From assembly GCA_030068145.1 (NCBI GenBank), contig JAPJBO010000256.1, forward strand, positions 1 to 64,000: a stretch of 64,000 nt of DNA, in the 5' to 3' direction. Positions 31,748 to 42,700 of this stretch are shown one piece after another (the stretch's first letter is position 1; each line of letters begins with the position of its first letter). Both the position numbers and the translations under genes were made by a program. Below the pieces are notes generated by a model. It did no database searches. It was not told where the DNA came from and saw only the letters and a list, made by a program, of their open reading frames with translations. This DNA is from Diplonema papillatum. Taxonomy: Eukaryota; Euglenozoa; Diplonemea; Diplonemida; Diplonemidae.

Positions 31748-32728
31748 CAACATTTGCGTGACTCCGCCGTGTTCGAAAAAGACGTTCACAGACAGCCCAC
31801 GAGTGTCGACTTTGACTGTCGTACACTTTGAGTAATCAACAATCACATGCACATGCAACCCACTGCCGTTGAACTCGACTTGCGTACATCGAATCATCAA
31901 CCATTCTTACCGTCCTACCGGTTGTCGAAAAGAAGAGAAAAGCCGTCCAGCTCATGCTTCGAACCCGACGCAGACGCTCTCATTGCGAGAGTCGTCAGCC
32001 AGACGCTTGGTTTGAAACCGGCACACCAGCCCACAAGCATCGAGCATGGCGATCGTACGTATCGATTCATCAACAATCCCCTCAATCTTACCGGCACTCA
32101 CTTTCCTAATGTTACGAGGTGTTCTTCACTCCAATGTTTTTAAAACTTCTGTCAAGCGAGACGCCAACAGCATGACGAAGTTTGCGAGGACAGATTACAG
32201 GTCCTTCCCGACGATCTCTCAGCAGTATTTGAGTGACTTCGCATTACAAAAGAGAGAGTGCAAAAACCAGCGGGAAAGAGAGAGTGCGAAATCAAGGAGA
32301 TAAAACAGCTATTTGAGCATGCGAACTCTGCTTGCTGTGTACTTAAGGCTTCAGCTGCTATTTGAAAGAGAAGCACAGTCACGAGACTAACAGACTCGGT
32401 AGTGAGATTCGAAGCAGCAGCAAAGAGCTGAAACCCTCCTTCGATCGAATACAAAGAGACAGACTATCGCAGGGGTATGCTGCCGATGCGTCTAGGAGGC
32501 AGGTGCTGCAGAAAGCAACTCTCGAAACACTCTCGAAGCCTTTACCAGTGTGTCCCCTTCGAATGGAACGATCTTGCGGAATTCACTGCCTGAAGCACTT
32601 TCAATGTACTCGGACTGAGAACGACTCGTCTGCTATCACTAAAGTACAGGTCGGCGGCAAACAATGATCCGCAGAAGATGCTGAGGCCGCCAAGAACGAG
32701 AATCAACTGAGTGGTGTGCGGTGTGATT
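31748..32728. other. No supported gene; possible 3' region of the J-domain gene
   Basis: Short open frames only. The J-domain gene may have a further 3' exon here, because a donor-like GTATGC occurs near its last codons. I cannot identify that exon. Confidence 0.3.
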
Positions 32729-34579
32729 TTACTTCAGTCGACGCGGAAATGGAGGGTGTTTTGCCTGGAATAATACACCTAATGAGGGCTCGAAGAAATG
32801 TCCATTCTTGGCACGATGGCTGGAAAAAGGGCATACCGTTGAAAAGCTTTTTCGCATTCGTTTCTCTTCTTCGGCTTCTAATTTCCGCTGAGCCTTCTTT
32901 CCTTTTGCGTCCAGTGTTGGCTCTTGGTGGCTCTTGATTGCTTCATCTATCAAAGTATCCATATTCTTTCGTTCTGCACTTTTAGTGGCTTCCTCTGGGG
33001 ATGATACGCATTCTTCAAGGGCCTGATCCCACTTCTGCGGAGAGCCCCAAGGAAGCATTCCCATGGGCGGATAAATCAATCGCTGTGCACAGGAAAGAAA
33101 GTACAGTCCAAAATACATGGCTCGGTAGGGGCTCGGTACACCCAGACAATAAGCCATGATGTCGTCGATGCAAATTTCAATAATCTCCCGAAGGCCAGCA
33201 GGAATACGGAGGAATCCAAACATGGCAGTGCGTTGAAAAATCGGATTCGGTCCTGCATAAGCTTGGGAAAGCAATCCCAGATTGAGGAAGACGTAAAGTC
33301 GGTGGCGGAAGATGAACGCACAAGTGTAAACCACACCCAACACAGTGCGTGTTATCAGAGTCAGCATTCCATGTCTGTATTGGCCCAAATAAACAAGGAT
33401 CCAGTATGTGACAGTAGCAGGAAATATGCAGTAGGACAAGTATCGTCGTGTTTCCCAGGCAACATGATTGCTATCTGGTGTGATAGAAAGTGTGACCTTC
33501 TGCCAAACGCTGATGACATACGACCAGCTGTTGAAAAGAAGAGGAAGATGGCCCAAGTGAACACGGCCTTCCGATTGAAGATGAAAAAAAATCGTCACAA
33601 TATATATCACTATAACAATCCATCTATTCGTTGCACCGTCTCGTGTGTCCAACACCCCGCGAATGAAAGCCGAAGCACCGTTTGAGGTTTCCTGCATGCG
33701 GCCCAAGATGAAGCCGAAGAAGACAACCACTTGGAGGTTGTTTTCTTTTGTCACGTCGCTAAAACCGTCATCTGGGTCTTTTGCCATCAGCTCTTCATAT
33801 GCGGACTTAATTGCCCGAAAAGTAGCAGGATCTCCGCCCTGATCCGGGTGGTGAACAAGAGCGAGCTGTTTCCAAGCTGTGAAGTTTGGTAAGACGGTAC
33901 GGCCTGTCGACAAAGTCGTTCAGCAAATCACACGCTCAACGACACAAGTGGGCAAACGTCGACACCAATGGAAGAGAAAGCAACGAGTGTTCCTTTCGCG
34001 TCGTTCAAGAGTGCAGATCTTTGATCGGACGGACATCCAACAAGTGAACAGCAAACCTGATCTTACTTCCGAGTGAGTAGCACTCGGTGTTAATCCGAGA
34101 GTAGAATACAATGTGGGCACTTCTGGATCAACGACACCACTCCACAACGGCCATTGGTTAACCAGCAGGACGGATATGACAGCATATAAGACCAGTCGAA
34201 GGCCTATCGACTCTTTCGTCGGGGCCTTTTTGTTTAGTTGTTGCTCTTCTGCTTCTGCTCCAAGAGGATTCAACCCGATTCCTAACAGGAACAAGGAATA
34301 CGCTAACGATCTTGGTACCCACAGCCGCCAAGCCTGCTTTGTCTGCGACCACCTCCGAAATGCTTCCTTCAGTGCCTTCGTCTCGTTGTTGTTTTCGTCA
34401 AAGAACTTCTTTTTTGTACTCTTTGACCACTGAAGGGAGACCCTCTCTTCATACTCGATAACAACTTTGTCTGCGGTCAGCTTCGGCATGTCGAGGGCAT
34501 ACACCTCGCAGAAAGCGCGGAACTTCCGGTCATTCAGATATGCCTTCTTCTCAGGTGATACCGTTTCTGACGATGCCAT
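32729..34579 (-). CDS. J-domain (DnaJ-like) multi-pass membrane protein
   Basis: Two exons, 34057-34579 and 32729-33876, give about 556 residues. The intron donor is TCAG|GTTTGC and the acceptor CACAG|CT. Only this junction restores a J domain: YSTLGLTPSATHSEVRS joins AWKQLALVHHPDQGG. The HPD motif (184-186) is what stimulates Hsp70 ATPase. Two hydrophobic segments precede the J domain (about 92-103 and 126-145) and several follow (such as WIVIVIYIVTIFFHL and YCIFPATVTYWILVYLG). The tail is a charged KKAQRKLEAEEEKRMRK stretch. The order (two helices, J domain, many helices) is unlike plain Sec63, so I leave it unnamed. It is probably an ER or other endomembrane co-chaperone. The start chosen is the first ATG (MASSETVS). 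A donor-like GTATGC after MRKSFST could lead to another 3' exon. Confidence 0.8.
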
Positions 34580-35863
34580 GTCCCCCAATACCCGTTGTGC
34601 TGAACACGGAGTCTTGCCTTTTTCTGGATTGTGGTTTAGAACTGGTTCTATCAAAAACGAAATTTCCGGAATCTGAAACCCCTGATGGCGACGCGTTTAG
34701 AACGTTCCTTGCTCACAAGTGAGATTTCAACAAACAAAAACGAGCCTTTAGCGGCAAGACATTGCAGCCAGGTTTCTGAATTGTTTTGAAGGTACAAAAT
34801 ATAGCAATGCAGAAAACGGAACCGTTCAGGAAACGGGAACCTCGCTAGAAGAGAAAGGCTGTGAGCAAGGATAGGAAAGTAAGCCAAGCACCGAGAAATC
34901 CAAATGAGCCCTCACAGCAAGTTATGAGCAATCGAGAAGCGTTCGGACATTGTCGGGAGTATGCTGAAGCATCCTCCGCGGCTCTTTGTATCGGTTCGCT
35001 GGGTCAGTTACTGCTTCGTAGACCTGTATGTTGATTTGAGTGGCTAAGGCTCAGGATTTCGATTTGATACTGAGGAATTGCAAGGCGAAGTAATCAATGC
35101 TTTGAAACCACGGGTGTTGTAAGGACAACCCTTTCCGAGTCTTGAGGTGCCTTTTGTTAAGACGGAAGTTTGTGACCCGTTTTCGTCAAACGTTGACGGG
35201 TCCCCCAGCGCTAAAACGTATCACGTATCGGACAGATCACGAATCACGATCCCAGGCACCCCGTATTGATACGGCTGCCAATGGACTAGAGCACAGCGCT
35301 CTTCTCGCTCATGGCCGCTTCAGCGCTGAGGGACGAGAGGAGGAGATTGGCGGGCGACTCCGGCAGCGCTGGCCGAAGGATGCAGCTGCTCGGGGTGCTG
35401 CTGCACCTGCCTGCGAACGTCGAGCGGGTTGCTGGGCGTACTTTCGAGCGGGTAAGCGGGTTGACGCGAAGAAACGTCAACAAGGGTACCTGACACGCTG
35501 TTCAACAAGCACAACCGCAACGCTTTCATCGCAGCGTTGCAGTTTTGACAGTGCGGAGAGGTCGGCTTCACCGAAGTGGTCATCGACGGGACGTGGTCGA
35601 TGAATAAGGCCAAGTTGGCGTGGGCTTCCTCACATCAACTACGCCTTGCTCTTTCTGGGCAGGCGCCGGATCACAGCCGTATCGCCGTCCACATAGTACG
35701 TATCATCGTCCGTCTACTACGTGTATCAAACCACCTAGTGCCTCCCCCGAACCGAAATGGAAAGATTCCTCAACGAAAAGTAGTGTAGTAGTAGTAGTAG
35801 TAGTAGTTCGAACTTGTTATGCAGCAACAATCTGTGTCGATAGACTGCACAAGCCGCTACAGA
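34580..35863. other. No supported gene; GTA microsatellite at 35784-35807
   Basis: The left part should hold the promoter of the J-domain gene. Beyond it I see only unsupported open frames. A run of about seven GTA triplets is found near 35784-35807. Confidence 0.35.
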
Positions 35864-38800
35864 CTACCTCTTTGCACGCGTCGTGTCATGCTTCGGTCGC
35901 TTCTTGCCCCGCGTACTGTTTGTCTCCGGTGCGCGCTTCACGTCCGAGGTGCAGTTTGATGACGAGGAATCACCAGATGATTCGGCGCACCTCCTTTTCT
36001 TCCTCGCAAGTTGTTTCCGCGGCCGAGATCTCGACTCCTCTATGCTCCCTGCCTTAGCCACCTCTCGTCTTCGCGGCTCCGCTTCGGTTGGGTTTGTGGG
36101 CTGTTCACTTTTGGGGTGCGCTTCTCGTTCAGAGGCGGCTGCTGCGGCTTCGGCTTCTTGCGGGCGCTCCCACCTGCTTGCTCGTCATCGCGTCCGCGCT
36201 TCCGCTGGGAGCAGGCACCGTCTGTCCCTTTTGCACGTTCACCGTTCGGTGGTGGCGTCCGATCTGTTGGTTGTGGGCCCTGTGGCCGCGGCTTCGGTTC
36301 CGGCACCTTCGAGGCGCACGCGCTCGCCCGTTGGTTGACAGGCCCTCACTTTACCGCTGGCTGTGCTCCGTGGTGCCCTCGCTTGCAACAGCTGCCTGGG
36401 CCGGCGGCTCCGCATGCACGTGCAGCTCGTGAGTCAGGCACTTGTGATGCAAATTCCTGCAACATGCCGTCACAGACTTGTGCGTGGAGCACGCCGTCAC
36501 GGTGCTTCGTGCACATCTTCACCGCCAGCCCGTCCCCTCCCTCGTGGTGGTTGGTGCAGCACCCTTCCAGCTTCAATTTTTGGCGGATGCAGCCCTCGCA
36601 CCTCGGCTGCCGTGCAGCGGACACACGCGCTGGTTTCCCTCGAAAACGGGGATACCATCGGAATCCGCTTCGGGTCGCCTCCCTGCACCGCCAGCTTCTG
36701 CCCCCTCGTGGCAGGTGCCGACACATCCTCGGGACCCCACTGGGCAGCATGATCACTCCTTTTGTCCACCATACTCCGGAAACACATCCGCACCCCACGA
36801 TTCGCCGTTAAAGCAATGGCGCGTACGCAGTAGCTGCGTTTCCAGCATTTCCCTCGTTTCTTCCCCTCCTCGGAATATCGGTCTTCGCGGGTACCCCGTA
36901 ATGTATGAAGAGCCACCAACCGTCCTCGGCGTGTCCACCCGGACTTTCTTTTCCGCTGGCATCGGCGAGCCGCCTCGGGCAGCCACCAGCGCGCTGCTCA
37001 GGCTCGCCACATCTTCGCCATCTTCTTCGTTCGCGTGAGGAGCGAGACTTTCAAGGAGGTCGCGATCAGGGGGCCCGGCAGGTGAAGACCTCAAGTCTAT
37101 CGCCAGCTCCGCCGTCGAGACCTCGCCCGCGGTTGACCAGTACATGCCGTCCAGCCATGCCTGTGCCGCCCGGAAGACCCTCTCTCCACCGACTGCCGCC
37201 ACTACTTCAGGTCGATCAATGCTGCTGAGGTCAACAGGGTGGGCACTGCACGTCTCGTGGTCCAACTCTCTCCACGGGTGGTTTCGCTCGGCCGGGATGT
37301 TTCCCGCTCCAGCTCTCGCTTCTTCCGGCCTGTTTCGGCGAACACCGTTTGCAGCAACTACACCTTTACCCCTTCGAAACCCTTCCTTTTTTCGGCAGGA
37401 TGCAATGAATGGTCAGGCAGCGTAGCCACGCACTGCGGTCGCAGAGCGACCCCTCTGCGTACTGGGGGTCCCGGCGTGTCGTCGTATGACCCCGTGTTCA
37501 AGTGTTTCCTTCTCACTGCTCGCAGTGAAGGCACCCTCGTCGCCGCTCCACCGCGCGGTGTGTGACCTCGTCGACATTGAACCGGCGATAACCCCCGCGA
37601 CGTCCCTCGCAATGTCAGGTGCCGTCGCGGACGCCGTCCAGAGCCCTGCTGACATGCCGCCGAAATCCGGACGACCACACTCGGAACGGTTATGGCCGCA
37701 CGGCCAGAGGCGCGTTGCTCTGGTCCTTCGGATCAGCGAGACCGACGCATTGAGCAGGGCTTCGGGCCATGTGCCAGTCGATCACATTAAACACCACCGC
37801 CAGGGCATCCAGAGCAGCAGCGGTAGCTTCTTCAGCTCCGCCATGCTCAGCCATCGACCCCGGGGGCACTCGCAGACTTCTTCGCTAGCACCCTCTCGAG
37901 GTCGAGACCCGCAACATCTACGCACGACATCGCATGTTCAGTTTACTCACGTAAAGCCTGAGGATGGGATTCATTCGCGCCGGAGAATCAAATCCATCTC
38001 ATTCATGTTGGCCGTCACAGCATTCGCTGACCTGAGCACTGACACACCTTCTCTCGGCCTCCGTTTGCATAACCCGAACAGCTGCGCCTTGCCCGAGCCT
38101 CTGCATCTTCGCATCCAATTGTGTCACGCGGTTCTTCCGCGCACGGGCTGCCAGCCCCTGACTTCGCTGCTCCAGGTTCCGCTCTACCTGCATCGCGTCC
38201 TCGATGGTAGGCGGTATTTGCCCCAGCTCCCTGACCACTCCATTGCCCCCCGCAGGCACCTTAGCGCCGCCAGCGTATTTTCCCACGGCCAGAATGGCCC
38301 GTTTGCGGCAGCCATCACGTCCCGTAGCCCTCGTACATGCGCGTTGAAGGCCTTGCGACACTTGACGGTGGCATACGTAGCTGCCCCAGCACCCCTCGGC
38401 GCCGCCCTCGCGGACACTGGTGCCTTTTTCGGCTGTCTCTCTAGACCTCTCCCCCGGTACGCTTCCATGTGGCCGTCCAAATGTCCCTGTCCGCACAGCA
38501 ATCCGAGCTAATATCCCTCGCAGGCCTCTGATGCTGCTCCCCACAGCCCCGTCACGTCGCTGGGATCAACCGCGGCGAATCCGCTAGGCAATCCTGGAAC
38601 CGAGTGCGGTCTCCCGTTCATATGTATTCGGGGGCGTTCCGTCGCTGCACAGCTCGGCAGCATCGTGCCACCCCGTCCTGGGCATGCACGCCAGGGCATC
38701 CAATGACTCGCGGTTGGTGTTAAAGTCACCGACGATGGCCACCGGCACGTCCCCAAGGGACGCCGCCTGTCTGTGGACGTCATGATGATACGCTCCCTGT

Positions 38801-39350
38801 CGTCGGCCCTCTTGTAGCCGCAGTGGGCGTACAAAGAGAACACGTGCAGGAAATGTTCCCGCTGCAGCCCCACTGCTGTGCGCACGCACCTTGTCGCCGA
38901 ACGAGCACCGCCACATCTCCCGGACCCCGTTCCGCTACCCACGGTGACGGTCCTTCCCTCGCGCCCTCACGTTCGGGGCAGGGGCACCCCACAGTGGCTT
39001 CCAGTCCTTTGACCTGTTCTCCGAAGTCCCGTTGCGCCCAGTCGGTGAGGTGCGTCTTTTGCACCGCCAGAACGTCTGCGTCGATGTGCTTCAGGAAGTG
39101 TGCCCGCTACCGAGAGAGGTGACGTGGACGGTAGCCAGTCGGAGTGTCTTCCGCCGCGCCTCGGTGGCGTGCGGCTCCGACGGCACGGACAGCGGCCGGG
39201 TCGGTGAAGGGCTGGTGGCGCTGTCGTGGTCGCGATCCGTAGCGACATTCGCGAGGGGCAGAAGGAGGCGACGGCGGGGCCGGATGTTGCATGTCGCGAG
39301 GCGGCTGGGGTGCGGATGCGTTGTGCGCAGTAGCGAGTCGAGCAACGATC
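35864..39350 (-). pseudogene. LINE C: decayed APE-type non-LTR retrotransposon
   Basis: Broken minus-strand frames align in order with LINE A ORF2. Near 39130-39160 LRLATVHVTSL matches the endonuclease start ATLNVTSL. Next come QKTHLTDWAQRDF and HVFSLYAHCGYKRADDRE. Then SLGDVPVAIVGDFNTNRES is followed by GWHDAAEL (endonuclease metal/phosphate motifs). A middle frame leads to AWLDGMYWSTAGEVSTAELA (compare AWLSDMQWTESGQASMLELA). The Cys/His region near 36600-36480 has CCTNHHEGGDGLAVKMCTKH, and a Lys/Arg-rich tail extends to 35864. The RT core is largely missing. Divergence from LINE A is high, so this is a related but different lineage. No AlkB or 2A segment is visible upstream of its endonuclease. 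Confidence 0.72.
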
Positions 39351-39773
39351 ACGGAGTCGACAAAAAGAAAAAGGCTGCTCCGTGTCCAGGAATGTGACAG
39401 TCAACCACAGTTTGCAAAGCTTGAGTCGAAGACAGCACAGTGTCACCCCGTCTGCTCTGCCCTGTGACTGACCGTCTCTACGAGCTTGTGCGTAAGCGCC
39501 AAGCCCCAAGGTGCCACGCCTTGATGTTTTAGTTTGGACAATCGGTAGCCACTTGACCCGTAGGCCGTAGCTCTGTAGTACCGCCGAAGACCCAACCAGG
39601 AAAAAAACGGCAACCCGCAGGAATGGACAGTCCGCTGGAACAGTTGGAAAGACTCGGTCGACTTACGAGCATGTCACCCACATTGATCTGTCACAGGTTT
39701 CTCTCAGGAATGGAAATGTCAGATGTACACGAGGCAAAAACTTAACATAACCTCAACTTGGATAACAACATAC

Positions 39774-42700
39774 CGTTTCATAGGCACTGCAGATGGACCG
39801 TGTGGCACGGGATCCGATCATCTCCTTAACTTTTGCCGCATGGATCTTGTCGACGAGCATCGGGACAGCAACAGAGCTTAAGGTATACATGTATTTGTAA
39901 AATGATTGAACAGCTTCATGAACATGCTCCGGCGATGTTGCAGACATAGCGGATAAAGGTTGACGGTCAGCTGCTGCTTTGTTGCCTCGGATGCTGTGTA
40001 CAACCTCTGCTAAACCTGATCGCTTCAGCAGAACTTCGGATTGAATGCTGACGAATTTTGCTACTTCAGCTTCAAGCCTGGCATTCAGCTTCATAGCTTT
40101 CGTTTGGGTGAAGGTCTGTTCACCAAATGTAGAGAGGATCAGCTGCAGGGTGTTGATCGTGAGAATTGTATGTGACGGCAGGTCAATGTCATCAACCTTC
40201 TCAATGACAGTGAGCAGTGGATCCACAATGCCAGACAGCACAGCAGAGAACTCCTTTTCCCGATCTTCGGGAGGTATAAGGCTGTCGGCTAGCGTGTCTA
40301 TCATGACACGGAGCTTCCCGAGAGCGTCACGAATAATCTGAGGATTTGCAAGAGGTCGGGAAATTTTCGAGTTATATTTAGGCAACTAATTTAGCCGCAA
40401 CCAAACCAAATGAAAGAGTAAGAGAGACGCCACGTTTTTGTCTTCTCTGCCGTGCTCCTACGTTCTGGTGCAAGTATATAATGATTCCTAAACAGAAAGT
40501 CCATACTGGAGGAGGGAGCAGATCAGCTGTGACCGTCACGTGACACGACAGAATCCTGTCGGACATCGCTTTCAGAAGATCAAAAAAGTTTTTAAGTGTG
40601 GTGAGCTTCAAGTAGTTGAGAAGGTTAGTCAATGCAGCATTTTGCCCGATGAGTGGTGGTACCATGCAACAGTAGAACTGTAAGATACTCTCAAGGCGGA
40701 AATAAAACACAAGATTCGCCTCGTTTGTCGGAGGTGCAACTTCAAGAGTTTGCTCAATCTTTGACCGAAGATGCTTCACCAACCCTTCGAAGGTCTGGTC
40801 CAAGGTGTCCGCCCGTGATACTTCGAAAGTGACCTCCCGCTGTGTGCGAGCATCACCTTCAGGTTTCGCCACGTGCGAAGTAAAGAAATTGTCGATCAAA
40901 TCGTTCTCTTCAGCGGCTATCTGGTGAACCCACGCAAGAACGTCTGAGACTGAGCGCAAAGGATCGTGGCCACTTTCGTGCCGACTCCCAGTTCTTCCTG
41001 CCGATGTTACAAAGCGACGAACTAAGACTCCGCGTCGGACTTTTGCTACTTCCTTTATGCAAGTGCACCACAGAGGCGGTCGGTCTTTCAAAGTGTTAAT
41101 AGCTCGCATAAAAAGGCTAGGTACATCCGGAATGTCCTGCCCCATGACAATCGGAATTTGCTGCAGTGTCCATTTGTTCAGTCGGTCATAACCCTGCGAT
41201 TGCTGCAGATAAGTCATTTCCATTACTTCGATTCCGGCCTGTTGATGCTGTGCGTTCAGGAGATCCGAGCAGTGGGTGTGAATGTCTTTCACCTTCTCCA
41301 AAACAGTGAAGAACTGTGGCGTAATCTCCCCTCGCAGTGATGTCTTCTCTTCTTGAGTGAGGTAGAATCGTTGGAGAAACATCTTCACCTGTTCTTCCTT
41401 CGCCTGTGATTTATTTTTGTGCGGTCTTCTTTTTTTTCGGTGAGAAAAAACCAGGGGTCTTTAAAGGTTTGGCGGTTGGAGCGGAAAACCCGGTGTCAGC
41501 CAAAACCCCGGTGTGAGGTCAGTAGTAGTGGTATACACAACACGGCTACAACACGAGGATGCAGCCCTGCTTAGGTGTGCACTCAGCCATCAGGCCATCG
41601 GCTGCTAAGCACCCCCCCGACCGGTCGATTTGCCACTTTTGTGGCCCTCTATTCGCCGGGCGGTGCTGTCAGCACTTGTTCCGCGTCGCATCAAGTACAT
41701 GATGCTGGCGGTTGGGGGATCGGCGACCGCGACTCAATTAAGGTGCGGTCAACAGTGTCACCACGTGAAGGCCCCTCCATGACACCTAAGCAGGTGTGAG
41801 GTCAAAAAAACAAATTCCAACACGTGGGCAGCAGGGATGCCTTGGGACGAAAATCTACGCTCTAAACCGGGTGTTTGAGGAACCACACGGCATTCAGCGG
41901 TGAGTCACCCCCACCCCTACTGTAGCCCCGACCCGCACAGTAGGCTGTGTTGACGCTTCGGAGGGGAAAATCTTAGTAGTAGCGGGGGGGGGGGGGAGAC
42001 CTGCCCGCGCAGCGATATATTTTGTGGTGGTGAGCCACCTTTTGGCTTCTGCGTGCGTGTGCCGCCTCTGGTGCACGATTGAACCAGCGTTAAACTCCGG
42101 AACACCTACCCAGCAACTCTTCTTGTGGCGGTTTTGTGTTTCTTAAAGGAGCCCTGCGCCGCAGGCGCGGAAACTTTGAAACGGCCGCACTTACGGATCA
42201 AAGCAGATGGGCAGTAGGGTGGCTCGTCACAACTAGGTTGGCTGACATGTCAATTAAACCTGCGCCGCAGGCGCGAAATTTTTGACGGTCGCACTTACAG
42301 CTATAGATGGACGGAAACACGTTGGTTCTTCCCCGGCTGCAGCAGGTTTTCGTCCTGCACAACGCCCCTGCATTGCCTGCCACGGTGGAACACTGTGAAC
42401 AGAATGAGCAAATAATGCGATAGCCCCACTCAGCCAAAATACCTGCGCCGCTGGTGCGGAAATTTTGTGGCGCATTTCTGGGCAGGCAGCTAAGTACGAA
42501 GATCGCAAAACAGTTTTCCGTGAAAGAAATTTCCGCCGGTGGTTTCTGCTATGAGAAGATTTCCATCAGTTTTCTGTCGTGAGAAAATTTCGGGTTCCGT
42601 TAGAAACATTTCCACCAACAATTGCATCATCCTGCGTAAAGTCATCTGCACTACGATCAACAGAATTCGCTCTCTAAGTACGGAGTCAAGTCTCGTACGC

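Noticed and set aside
32729-34579. Sec63 orthologue
   Set aside because: It has a J domain and membrane helices, but I see no Brl/Sec63 domain signature, and hydrophobic segments continue far past the J domain.
34580-34654. Longer N-terminus for the J-domain protein
   Set aside because: The upstream extension begins with TTG and contains no ATG; the first ATG is at 34577-34579.
37358-38511. Plus-strand 341-codon ORF
   Set aside because: It overlaps the LINE C remnant, whose minus-strand frames align in order with LINE A; the plus frame shows no motif.
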